Part shown: positions 1 to 6,988 of the stretch, in pieces | How the letters are laid out: each line of letters starts with the position of its first letter | Numbering within the stretch: position 1 is the stretch's first letter | Assembly: GCA_020853255.1 (NCBI GenBank) | Contig: JADYZI010000214.1 | Span: 1-8,741 of the forward strand | Source: Acidobacteriota bacterium | GTDB taxonomy: Bacteria; Acidobacteriota; Blastocatellia; Pyrinomonadales; Pyrinomonadaceae | DNA: 8,741 bases | Direction: 5' to 3' | Translations under genes and position numbers: made by a program | Notes under the pieces: generated by a model | The model's database searches: none | Seen by the model: only the letters and a program-made list of their open reading frames with translations | What the model was told of the DNA's origin: nothing

Positions 1-2
1 AC

Positions 3-1808
3 TATACGCGCACCATTGACGGCGCGACAGTTATTTCGCGGTTTACGGCAACCGATAACAACACGGCCGGCGATCCAAACAGTGAACAAATTTTGCTTGT
101 CATCCTTCAACCCTTCACAAACCACAAAGGGGGAACGATCGAATTTCGAAACGACGGCGGCGTCGATAATCTTTACATCGGTATGGGTGACGGCGGTTCG
201 AGCAACGACCCGGGGAACAGGGCACAGGATATAAATAATCTGCTGGGCAAGTTCCTCCGGATCACGCCGAACCTGGCCCAAAATCCTGCTCCCGCATATA
301 CCGTCCCTGCGGATAATCCGTATGTCGGTATAACCGGAGCCGATGAGATCTATGCCGTCGGCCTAAGGAATCCGTACCGCTGGTCTTTTGACCGAGGTGG
401 AAGCCGGCAACTTTGGGCGGGCGATGTCGGACAAGGTTCGATAGAAGAGGTTGACCGTATCGATCGCGGCGGCAATTACGGCTGGCGTGTTTACGAGGGG
501 ACACAGTGTACCGGAAACGACCCCAGCCTCTGCACCCCATCGAATTTCATACCACCGATCTTTGAGTACAGCAGTGCATCACCAAGCGCTCGTTGCTCGG
601 TAATCGGCGGTTTTGTTTATCGGGGAACGCTGGGAACTCTGCCGACCGGAGCTTACGCCTACGGCGATTACTGCACCGGCGAGATCCTGATGTGGAACAG
701 CGGGCAGCAGGTACCGTTGGCGGAAACACCAGATTTCAACCTGTCATCGTTTGGAGAAGATGAGGCTGGCGAACTTTACATCGCGAATCTTTCGCTCGGA
801 ACTGTGCAGAAGATAGTTCCCGCTACTGGACCGACACCAACACCGACGCCAACGCCGATGCCGACGCCAACACCGACACCAACACCAACGCCGACAGCTA
901 CACCGACGCCAACACCAACGCCAACCCCGACACCGACGCCGGATCCGGGCGTGTGCACGCCATCGCTGACCGTGACGGAGTTGATACCGGGCAGTGTGAA
1001 TGCGTTCAGTTCGATAACCGCGGGGCAGAATTCGGTAACGGTTGACGTTGCGAACGGCGGGCCGGGGCTGCAAAGCTTTTCAGAGGTCAGTTCGACGAAC
1101 GCAAATGTGACCATACCGAACTTTCCGTGGGGAACATTTGATCCGGTGACGGCGACATTTACGATTCCCGCGGGCAGCCAACCTGTTGACTTTACACTGC
1201 GGGCTTCCTTGCGGCGATATGCCATTCTTATTCGTGCGCAGTGTTCGGGAGGTGGGCCAACACCAACGCCAACGCCGACGGCGACACCAACTCCGACACC
1301 TTCGCCGACGGCGACACCAACTCCGACACCTTTGCCCACGGCGACACCAACGCCCTCGCCTACGCCGGTTCCAACACCAACTCCGGAAGGGACGTGCACT
1401 CCGACGCTAACTGTTACCGAATCGTTCCCAGGAGCGGGTTTGGCGTTCGAGGCGATCACATCCGGACCAGGATCGGTCACTGTCAATGTAGCTGATAACA
1501 CTGCGGGGCTGCAGAGTTTTACCGTTATCAGCGCTTCGAATGCGAACGTGACCATTCCGCCATACACATTTGGAACGAAAGGCCCTGTAACGGCAACATA
1601 TACGCGTCCCAACCTTTCGCAGCCTGTGGATATAACTTTTAGAGCCTCAACGCGGCCATACTCCGTGATCGTTCGGGCCGTCTGTTCGGCGGGCGCGCCC
1701 GGACGGCAGGACAACGCGACATGGCCGATGTTGAACCCGGACATATCATTTTGGATACCGGAACCGTTTGCCGTTCGCGGTCCGATCTTCAGATTGGCGG
1801 AAGAATGA
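3..1808 (+). CDS. PQQ-dependent sugar dehydrogenase-like secreted protein (GSDH family), 5'-truncated, with duplicated C-terminal domain
   Basis: The reading frame is open from base 3, so the start codon, signal peptide and first blades lie outside the window; 601 residues are visible. Residues 1-276 match the glucose/sorbosone dehydrogenase beta-propeller. They include NHKGG (His41, in the place of the catalytic His of soluble glucose dehydrogenase), LYIGMGDGG (57-65), GLRNPYR (Arg122-Asn123, the PQQ-contacting pair), WAGDVGQ, GGNYGW, YGDYCTGEI and SSFGEDEAGELY. In the family these enzymes oxidise sugars or related alcohols in the periplasm with PQQ and calcium. The substrate here cannot be read from sequence. 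After the propeller come a Pro-Thr linker (277-313), a Cys-bounded domain (318-414), a second Pro-Thr linker (419-461), a second copy of the domain (465-561) and a 40-residue tail without a recognisable anchor or sorting signal. The propeller assignment is firm; catalytic activity is inferred. Confidence 0.88.
   Translation, partial: YTRTIDGATVISRFTATDNNTAGDPNSEQILLVILQPFTNHKGGTIEFRNDGGVDNLYIGMGDGGSSNDPGNRAQDINNLLGKFLRITPNLAQNPAPAYTVPADNPYVGITGADEIYAVGLRNPYRWSFDRGGSRQLWAGDVGQGSIEEVDRIDRGGNYGWRVYEGTQCTGNDPSLCTPSNFIPPIFEYSSASPSARCSVIGGFVYRGTLGTLPTGAYAYGDYCTGEILMWNSGQQVPLAETPDFNLSSFGEDEAGELYIANLSLGTVQKIVPATGPTPTPTPTPMPTPTPTPTPTPTATPTPTPTPTPTPTPDPGVCTPSLTVTELIPGSVNAFSSITAGQNSVTVDVANGGPGLQSFSEVSSTNANVTIPNFPWGTFDPVTATFTIPAGSQPVDFTLRASLRRYAILIRAQCSGGGPTPTPTPTATPTPTPSPTATPTPTPLPTATPTPSPTPVPTPTPEGTCTPTLTVTESFPGAGLAFEAITSGPGSVTVNVADNTAGLQSFTVISASNANVTIPPYTFGTKGPVTATYTRPNLSQPVDITFRASTRPYSVIVRAVCSAGAPGRQDNATWPMLNPDISFWIPEPFAVRGPIFRLAEE
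831..941 (+). repeat. Pro-Thr linker 1 (low-complexity repeat)
   Basis: This stretch encodes about 37 residues that are almost entirely alternating Pro and Thr, with single Met and Ala interruptions. At DNA level it is a run of ccg/cca and acg/aca codons. It joins the beta-propeller to the first C-terminal domain. Such linkers usually act as extended, often glycosylated spacers between folded domains of exported proteins. The alternating synonymous codons suggest selection on the peptide rather than simple trinucleotide slippage. Confidence 0.9.
954..1256 (+). repeat. C-terminal domain copy 1 (duplicated ~97-residue module)
   Basis: The module begins CTPSLTVTE and ends IRAQC at residue 414, with the first and last Cys 96 residues apart. 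It is rich in Val/Thr/Ser with short alternating hydrophobic stretches, which suggests a small beta-sandwich possibly closed by a disulfide. It aligns without gaps to the module at 1395-1685, with 57 identical residues out of 97 counted by hand. I do not recognise it as a named family. Binding or surface-presentation roles are possible but unproven. Confidence 0.75.
1257..1385 (+). repeat. Pro-Thr linker 2 with 30-base tandem repeat
   Basis: This encodes a 43-residue Pro-Thr(-Ser) linker between the two copies of the C-terminal domain. Inside it a 30-base unit starting gccgacggcgacaccaactc occurs at 1274-1303 and again at 1304-1333, nearly identical. A degenerate third copy lies at 1334-1363. 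The unit is ten codons, so gain or loss of a unit keeps the reading frame. Linker 1 does not show this higher-order period. Confidence 0.85.
1395..1685 (+). repeat. C-terminal domain copy 2 (duplicated ~97-residue module)
   Basis: This is the second copy of the Cys-bounded module, from CTPTLTVTE (Cys465) to VRAVC (Cys561). It has exactly the same Cys-to-Cys distance as copy 1. The best-conserved stretches are LTVTE, GLQSF, NANVTIP, PVTAT and SQPVD, which probably mark structural strands. About 40 residues follow to the stop; they end in an acidic tail and contain no transmembrane segment. Confidence 0.75.
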
Positions 1809-1914
1809 ACTGGCAGACGCCTTGCCGGATGTGACTTGCGCCAATTTGTGAAATGCGGCAAACCGATTAGGCGTATAGCTCATCAAGACCAACAGGCCTC
1901 GGCTGTCGAATTCT

Positions 1915-3228
1915 ATGAAGTTCATTCTCGCTTTTGCCATTTCAGCATTGGCCGCCCTTAATGCTTTTGCACAAACGGCCGCGGTTTTGCCCACTGTGCC
2001 CGAATCTGCGACCATCCGCGCTCAGGCATTCGAACGGGTTTGGACGACGGTAAATGACAAGCATTATGATCCGACGTTCGGCGGCGTCGATTGGAAAAAG
2101 GTCAGGACAGCATACGAACCTGAAGCGCTTGCTCCGGGCCTGTCGGACAGGGAATTTCACGATGTCCTTCGGAGGATGCTTGGCGAGTTGAAGCTTTCGC
2201 ATTTTGGCATCTATCCGCCGACGGCTGAGGTGGTAGCGGCACAAACGGGCCGCGGTGTTACGGGAATCGATGTCCTTATGCTGGACGGTGTTCCCGTCAT
2301 TAATCGCGTCGATGTCGGTTCGCCAGCGGCGAAAGCCGGAGTTAGAACCGGCGAGATCATTACGACGATCGATGGCAAGCCGTGGAAAGAGATCGTCGCT
2401 CCCTTGGAAGCGTCACTTGCCGCTCGAAAGGTAACCGCAGGGATACGTCTGGTCCGGCTTGAAAGAACGCTCGAAGCCACGATCAATTCCAAACCCGAAA
2501 GCACGCTTTCGCTTGGCGTGCTTGATGCCGACGATCGGGCGAGAGTATTCAAGTTCGTTCGCGCTCCATTCGCCGGCGAGATGTCACAGGCCATAGGGAA
2601 CTTTCCGCCCCAGGAGGTTGTTTTCGACGCGCATCTTTTGCCGGAAAATGTCGGTTACATCCGATTTAATATGTGGGTGGTGCCGCAGATGGCAAAGCTC
2701 CGTAAGGCAGTTGCGGAGTTTGCTCACGCACGAGCGATCATCGTTGATCTTCGCGGCAATCCAGGCGGAGTTGGCGGTATGGCTCCCGGATTGGCTGGCT
2801 TGCTGGTTAGCGAAAAGGCATCACTTGGGTCGATGAGAACGCGGAGTGGTTCGATGGAGTTCGTTGCCTTTCCGCAACCCGATCCATTTGCCGGAAAGGT
2901 GATCGTCTTGACCGATCACGGAACAGGTTCGACCAGTGAGGTCTTTGCCGCCGGTATGCAGGACACGGGCAGGGCAACCATCCTGGGCGAAACTACGGCC
3001 GGTGCCGTCCTTCCGTCGGTATTCGAGAAATTGCCCACGGGGTATCTGTTTCAATACGCAATTTCGGATTATCGATCACCAAAGAACGTTATCATCGAAG
3101 GCCGCGGCGTTGTTCCGGATGTTCAGATAAAACAAACCCGCGCCGCTCTGCTTGCCGGTGGCGACGCCCAACTCGCGGCGGCGCTTAAAATTATTCCAGA
3201 ATCTAAATTGGCGGCGGCCGGGCGATGA
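1915..3228 (+). CDS. Exported S41-family peptidase with PDZ domain, tricorn-core-type active site
   Basis: The protein has 437 residues. It starts with a signal peptide (hydrophobic 3-18, likely cleavage after AFA at 19), so it acts in the periplasm or is secreted. A helical N-terminal region contains KLSHFGIY (Ser95-His96). A PDZ-like domain follows at about 112-190 (GSPAAKAGVRTGE, IDGKPW). The TSPc/S41 core has VDLRGNPGG (277-285), GTGSTSEVFAAG with probable nucleophile Ser339, and EGRGVVPD (395-402). The Lys used by CtpA/Prc enzymes, expected 25 residues after the nucleophile, is Ala364. By contrast the Ser-His pair, the nucleophile and Glu395 match the Ser-His-Ser-Glu layout of the tricorn core protease. 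It therefore looks like an active serine protease of that mechanistic type; the substrate is unknown. The ATG at 1915 gives a normal signal peptide but has no clear Shine-Dalgarno sequence. The 106 bases before it hold no convincing promoter or terminator. Confidence 0.88.
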   Translation: MKFILAFAISALAALNAFAQTAAVLPTVPESATIRAQAFERVWTTVNDKHYDPTFGGVDWKKVRTAYEPEALAPGLSDREFHDVLRRMLGELKLSHFGIYPPTAEVVAAQTGRGVTGIDVLMLDGVPVINRVDVGSPAAKAGVRTGEIITTIDGKPWKEIVAPLEASLAARKVTAGIRLVRLERTLEATINSKPESTLSLGVLDADDRARVFKFVRAPFAGEMSQAIGNFPPQEVVFDAHLLPENVGYIRFNMWVVPQMAKLRKAVAEFAHARAIIVDLRGNPGGVGGMAPGLAGLLVSEKASLGSMRTRSGSMEFVAFPQPDPFAGKVIVLTDHGTGSTSEVFAAGMQDTGRATILGETTAGAVLPSVFEKLPTGYLFQYAISDYRSPKNVIIEGRGVVPDVQIKQTRAALLAGGDAQLAAALKIIPESKLAAAGR

Positions 3229-3280
3229 TCTTGCCCAACAGATGGCGGCCATATTCTAGACCAGATCAATATTTGAACTT

Positions 3281-4030
3281 ATGAAGCGAAATTCAGTTCT
3301 ATTTGCTTTAATAACCGCTACCCTCGTCTTTTCCGTATTTAGTCAGAAAGCTGAACCGGCCAAGCCCACAAAGCTTCCTTCGGTGAACGAGATATTAGCC
3401 AAATATGTTAAAGCCCTCGGCGGCCGCGACGCTATTCAAAATCTCAAGAGCCGCACTGTTAAAGGCACGGTCGATCTGGTTCCGATGAACCTAAAGGGTA
3501 CATTCGAATCCTATGCTGCGCCTGAGGCGAAAGGATTTTCAAAGATTACCATCGCCGGCGTCGGCGACTTGCTTGAGGGCACGGACGGCAAGACGGCGTG
3601 GTCAATAAATCCCATTCAGGGCAGTCGCGAACGCACTGGGGCCGAATTGCTTCAGGCAAAGCTGCTAAATAATTTCTACCGTGATATCAATTTGGCGAAA
3701 CTCTTTCCGAAAATGGAATTGAAAGGGATCGAGAAGGTGGGTGAGCGTAATGCCTACGCGCTCGTCGCCTCCGCCGACGGCCTCTCGCCAGAGACCTGGT
3801 ACTTCGATACGGAAACTGGAATGATGCTGCGTTCGGACTTTATCGCCATCGCACCCGAAGGCAACCTGCCGATGACGAGCTATTATGAAGACCTTCGACC
3901 GGTGGATGGCGTGATGGTGGCCCACCGAGTTCGGACGCAGACACCGAGTTTTGAGATCATCCTGACCTCGACCGAGGTCAAGCACAACTTGCCGATAGAC
4001 GATTCTAAATTCGCCCGGCCAAAGACATAA
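3281..4030 (+). CDS. Exported LolA-like / outer-membrane lipoprotein-sorting-like protein of unknown function
   Basis: The protein has 249 residues with a signal peptide at about 1-21 (MKRN, then a hydrophobic stretch ending FSVFSQ). No lipobox Cys is visible. A Lys/Pro-rich spacer follows, then VNEILAKYVKALGGRDAI (35-52). That motif is typical of the first helix of a LolA/LppX-like half-barrel common in Acidobacteriota exported proteins. The rest is beta-rich, with LLEGTDGKTAW (97-107), ETWYFDTETGMMLR (171-184) and YYEDLRPVDGVMVAHRVR (201-218). The repeated strand pattern suggests an open beta-sheet able to hold a lipid or other hydrophobic ligand. No catalytic motif is visible. The gene starts 52 bases after the S41 peptidase on the same strand, so the two may share a transcript; a functional link is only inferred. 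Confidence 0.7.
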   Translation: MKRNSVLFALITATLVFSVFSQKAEPAKPTKLPSVNEILAKYVKALGGRDAIQNLKSRTVKGTVDLVPMNLKGTFESYAAPEAKGFSKITIAGVGDLLEGTDGKTAWSINPIQGSRERTGAELLQAKLLNNFYRDINLAKLFPKMELKGIEKVGERNAYALVASADGLSPETWYFDTETGMMLRSDFIAIAPEGNLPMTSYYEDLRPVDGVMVAHRVRTQTPSFEIILTSTEVKHNLPIDDSKFARPKT

Positions 4031-4075
4031 GGCCGTGGAGACCCCCCATCGCCTGAGCCTGCAGCGGACGTTTTT

Positions 4076-4882
4076 CTATTCGTTCTCTGTCAATTCTTCT
4101 CGCCGTGCAAGCAGCCGTGCGGGATCGTTGGTAATGATCGCCTTTAACCCAAGCGAGCGGGCACGTTCGACCCAACGCGGATTGTCGGCGGTCCAGATGG
4201 TTACGGGGATGCCGTGTTTACGTGCCCTTTCCATCAGATTGCGTGTCGCCAGGGAATAATGGACCGAAAGTTCGTTTGCGCCGATCTCCGCGGCTATTTC
4301 GACCAGGTGTCTTCGCTTTCGCAGAAGTGTCGTGACCTTGGGTTCGAAGAGTGCGGCCGTACGTACGCCAGGGGCGTGAGCATGAACGCGTGGAATTACG
4401 GCAAGCCTAAAGCTTTTGACTATGACCTGCGGTGCGATCCGAGAGTTTCTGACCTCATCACAAACGGCGACGGTCAACGGGACGAGGTCGCTTAGCCCGC
4501 ATTTTAGCTCGATAAAGACCTCGCCTTTGAAATCACATAGAAACTCCAGTGTAGCGGCAAGGGTTGGTATGTTCACCGAAGCATTCCCGCTCTCGTCCTG
4601 ACCTGTGCTTTTGAAGCGCTCCGCAAATCTGTTTCCTACATCGATCGCTGCAAGTTCTTTCGATGTCAGATCAGAAACGGCAAGATCGACCTTGTTCGTT
4701 CGCTTTAACGTTCGGTCATGAATGACCACCGGAACGCCGTCACGAGCCAGGCGGACATCGAACTCAATTCCGTCGGCTCCGGCATCGATGGCCTTTCTAA
4801 ATGCATCAATAGTATTTTCAGGTGCGACGGAGCTGGCGCCGCGATGCGCGATTATTAGTGGCCGGTGCCGCGTTTGGTCCAT
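4076..4882 (-). CDS. Glycerophosphodiester phosphodiesterase (cytoplasmic, UgpQ-like)
   Basis: The protein has 268 residues and no signal peptide, so it is probably cytoplasmic. GDPD enzymes hydrolyse glycerophosphodiesters to glycerol-3-phosphate and an alcohol. The family signature is complete: HRGASSVAPENT (His13, Arg14, Glu22), DGIEFDVRLARDGVPVVIHD (Glu40 and Asp42 as metal ligands, His55 as second catalytic His), and FIELKCG (Glu125, Lys127). The C-terminal VTIWTADN and GLKAIITNDPARLL strands close the TIM barrel. The length is normal for the short bacterial form. Its ATG overlaps the stop of the upstream methyltransferase by one base (TAATG), indicating translational coupling. It is the last gene of the leftward set. 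The 45 bases between its stop and the converging LolA-like gene contain no convincing terminator hairpin. Substrate choice among glycerophosphodiesters cannot be told. Confidence 0.93.
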   Translation of the reverse strand: MDQTRHRPLIIAHRGASSVAPENTIDAFRKAIDAGADGIEFDVRLARDGVPVVIHDRTLKRTNKVDLAVSDLTSKELAAIDVGNRFAERFKSTGQDESGNASVNIPTLAATLEFLCDFKGEVFIELKCGLSDLVPLTVAVCDEVRNSRIAPQVIVKSFRLAVIPRVHAHAPGVRTAALFEPKVTTLLRKRRHLVEIAAEIGANELSVHYSLATRNLMERARKHGIPVTIWTADNPRWVERARSLGLKAIITNDPARLLARREELTENE

Positions 4883-5547
4883 TAGGCTTGGGCGGTGGGC
4901 TTTTCAAGCAGGAAAATGGACTTTGACCACCCGATCGGCTCGGCAACAGGGAATTCGTGCTCGCTGACGATATTAAAGTACTGCTGAGAGATCCGCCTTA
5001 CGTTTTTCATCGGGTGGAGCTTGAATTTGTAGAGGAACTCAAGGACCGACCCAACCAGGGAAGGCTTCACCGGAATCAGCACCAGCCGGCCACCTGGCTT
5101 AAGAACCCGCGAAAGTTCACGGAGGCCATCATCGAGCGAAACGTATTCAAGGACGCCGCACGTAAGTACCAGATCAAAGGTGTCGTCATCAAACGGAAGG
5201 CCAAGTACGTTTGACTGAACAGACGAAATACGTTTCGAATCGACCTTCTTTTTTTCTTTTCTAAACTTGTCGCGGGCTATCTTAAGCGAGTTGATCGAGA
5301 GATCCAGTGCGACCGTTTGCCGCGGCCTGAAGCCGGCGGACTGAAAACCGAGTGTAACTATGCCCGTGCCGCTTCCGGCATCCAGAACGAATGAATCCGG
5401 CCCGATGGCAAGATCGAGCGAGCGGAGATATTTAGCAACTGAGGCACGATATCCATTGACCTTTGAAGCGAGATTTTGGACATCGGCGATTCGGTCATAA
5501 AAGCCCTGCGTCTTAGTTTTCTTGACGACCGCTCTTTTTGGCTTCAT
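4882..5547 (-). CDS. Class I SAM-dependent methyltransferase, substrate unknown
   Basis: The protein has 221 residues with a Rossmann-type methyltransferase core of the Methyltransf_11/UbiE-like type. Motif I is VLDAGSGTG (54-62), the acidic residue binding the SAM ribose is Asp82 (ALDLS), motif II is PFDDDTFDLVLT (118-129), and VLKPGGRLVLIPV (148-160) follows. The N-terminus is basic (MKPKRAVVKKTKT), and FYDRIADVQNLASKVNGYR resembles the opening helices of quinone or phospholipid methyltransferases. No substrate-specific motif is recognised. The start lies 3 bases after the stop of the thioredoxin-like gene, and its stop overlaps the start of the GDPD gene, so it sits inside an operon. Pairing with GDPD could suggest a lipid head-group substrate, but this is weak inference. 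A Lys-rich stretch (98-101) is encoded by a seven-A run forming A_AAA_AAG in frame; the domain continues in the zero frame. Confidence 0.9.
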   Translation of the reverse strand: MKPKRAVVKKTKTQGFYDRIADVQNLASKVNGYRASVAKYLRSLDLAIGPDSFVLDAGSGTGIVTLGFQSAGFRPRQTVALDLSINSLKIARDKFRKEKKKVDSKRISSVQSNVLGLPFDDDTFDLVLTCGVLEYVSLDDGLRELSRVLKPGGRLVLIPVKPSLVGSVLEFLYKFKLHPMKNVRRISQQYFNIVSEHEFPVAEPIGWSKSIFLLEKPTAQA

Positions 5548-5550
5548 TCG

Positions 5551-6978
5551 CTATTTTTCCGCGAGCAGCTTTATCATCAGCTGGCGAAGCTCCTCTATTC
5601 GTGTAGGGTTGGTACCGCTTTCGATATAGCGTATCACGCCTTTCCGGTCAATGAGAACCGTGGTCGGCAGGCCGGTCGCACCATAAAGGAACTGTGTTGT
5701 CTGGCCTTTCGAAACAACAAAATCGTATGGCAGGGCCTGGTCTTTCTTAAACCGCTTCAAGAACTCGATCTCGGCCGCCTCGTCCACCGCTATGCCCTCG
5801 CCAATTCCATAGTAGCGAGTCATTCCAAGGATCACGAGGCCATCGGCCGCATAGTCCTGGTGCCATTCGGCAAGCGCCGGAAATGCATCGAAGCACGGAC
5901 CGCACCAGGTGGCCCAAAAATCTAGCAGAACGACCTTGCCGCGCAGCGACCGGACGGTTCGCGGAGAGCCTGGAAACCATTTGTCGATCGGAGCAAATTC
6001 GGGCGCAGCCTCGCCGAGCAGTTTAAACTGTTGCTCCCTACCCTTTAGCTGTCGAATGGCAAGGTCTTGCGATTGTTTGGCCGGCAGATCTTTCGCGGCG
6101 GCAATAAGGGCCGAGCGATACGTTTCCATTGCCAGCGGTTTTCGACCCGTTTCGATCAGGTGAACAATGAGTTTGTCCACAGCATAAGCGTACATGCTCG
6201 CGGAACCTATGGAAGCTCCCGTGTTTTTCAGGTCCTCAAGAGCGGCGTCGGCTTCTTTCTCATTGCCCGCTGCCCGTCGGCTTTCGAAGAGCTGCATCGC
6301 CGCATCAAGCGTTTCGTCAAGGCCGCGCTGGCTTGGGCCGCTCTCCAACAGGACGGCTTTTGCGGCTCGATATGCTTCACCTGCGTGATCAGCGGCGTCG
6401 GAAAAGCTTTTCTCCCTATGGAGTGCCTTTGCAAGCTCGATCTCCATTCGGGCCCGATCGGCCAGCCTGATCGGCGTATTCTTGACGTACTCAGCGACCA
6501 CTGCCGTGGCATCATCCAATCGGCGCTGCTTTGCGGCGATAACCGCAACGATCGACCGAGCAGTTTGGGCCTTGTCGGGTGAAGTTTCACCGGAGCTTAG
6601 ATACTTCTTCAGCGCAGCGTCGGTGCCATCGAGGTTTTCAGCTATCCAATGCAGCAGGCCGAGGTAATAAAGATCGTCGGGTTTAAGATCTGTCCGTGCT
6701 TCGGTGACAGCCGCGTGTTTTGCGGCCAACTGCTTTTGTTCGCGTTCGGTCTGCAGTCGCAGAGCCTCGTTGTATTTGATCTTCTTGGTCTCAAACTCAG
6801 CAAATTTTGCTTTGCTGTATCCATTCGCCTCGTCGAACAGCGCCTTGACCGATATTTCACCGTGTACAACGGGCGTCGAAATAGTACGGCCCGATTGGCC
6901 GAATGCGGGCATAACGAGCAGCAAGGCCATCACTAATGCGAGGCATGGTACGGATGTCATTTTTTGGATATCGTCCAT
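5551..6978 (-). CDS. Exported TlpA/ResA-type thioredoxin-fold protein with N-terminal helical repeats
   Basis: From the chosen ATG the protein has 475 residues. A hydrophobic segment (about 10-25, ending MPAFGQ) is a probable signal peptide, placing it in the periplasm. Residues about 40-320 are helical and Ala-rich with TPR-like pairs (for example DDLYYLGLLHWIAE). The last 140 residues form a TlpA/ResA-like thioredoxin domain: LRGKVVLLDFWATWCGPC (Cys359, Cys362), then GLPTTVLID with the cis-Pro at 438. Such proteins reduce or exchange disulfides in exported proteins, often for cytochrome c maturation; the partner here is unknown. The start is uncertain: ATGs at 7002, 6978 and 6960 and a TTG at 7011 are all in frame, none with a strong ribosome site. 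I chose 6978 because it avoids overlapping the upstream gene (10-base gap) and gives a usable signal peptide. 7002 would overlap the thiO end but has a more basic N-terminus. The methyltransferase gene follows 3 bases later. Confidence 0.85.
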   Translation of the reverse strand: MDDIQKMTSVPCLALVMALLLVMPAFGQSGRTISTPVVHGEISVKALFDEANGYSKAKFAEFETKKIKYNEALRLQTEREQKQLAAKHAAVTEARTDLKPDDLYYLGLLHWIAENLDGTDAALKKYLSSGETSPDKAQTARSIVAVIAAKQRRLDDATAVVAEYVKNTPIRLADRARMEIELAKALHREKSFSDAADHAGEAYRAAKAVLLESGPSQRGLDETLDAAMQLFESRRAAGNEKEADAALEDLKNTGASIGSASMYAYAVDKLIVHLIETGRKPLAMETYRSALIAAAKDLPAKQSQDLAIRQLKGREQQFKLLGEAAPEFAPIDKWFPGSPRTVRSLRGKVVLLDFWATWCGPCFDAFPALAEWHQDYAADGLVILGMTRYYGIGEGIAVDEAAEIEFLKRFKKDQALPYDFVVSKGQTTQFLYGATGLPTTVLIDRKGVIRYIESGTNPTRIEELRQLMIKLLAEK

Positions 6979-6988
6979 ACTTGCTGAT

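Noticed and set aside
776..1861. Long minus-strand open frame of 361 codons rich in Gly-Val repeats
   Set aside because: It is the mirror of the Pro-Thr linkers on the plus strand. The plus-strand frame carries clear GSDH motifs and the duplicated domain, and the minus frame has no recognisable start region or domain.
1822..1861. Inverted repeat TTGCCG...CGGCAA after the sugar dehydrogenase stop, considered as a terminator
   Set aside because: It has a six-base stem with a loop of about 28 bases and no T-run after it.
4031..4075. Possible bidirectional terminator between the converging LolA-like and GDPD genes
   Set aside because: There is a short T-run at 4070-4074, but I could not find a stable hairpin before it on either strand.
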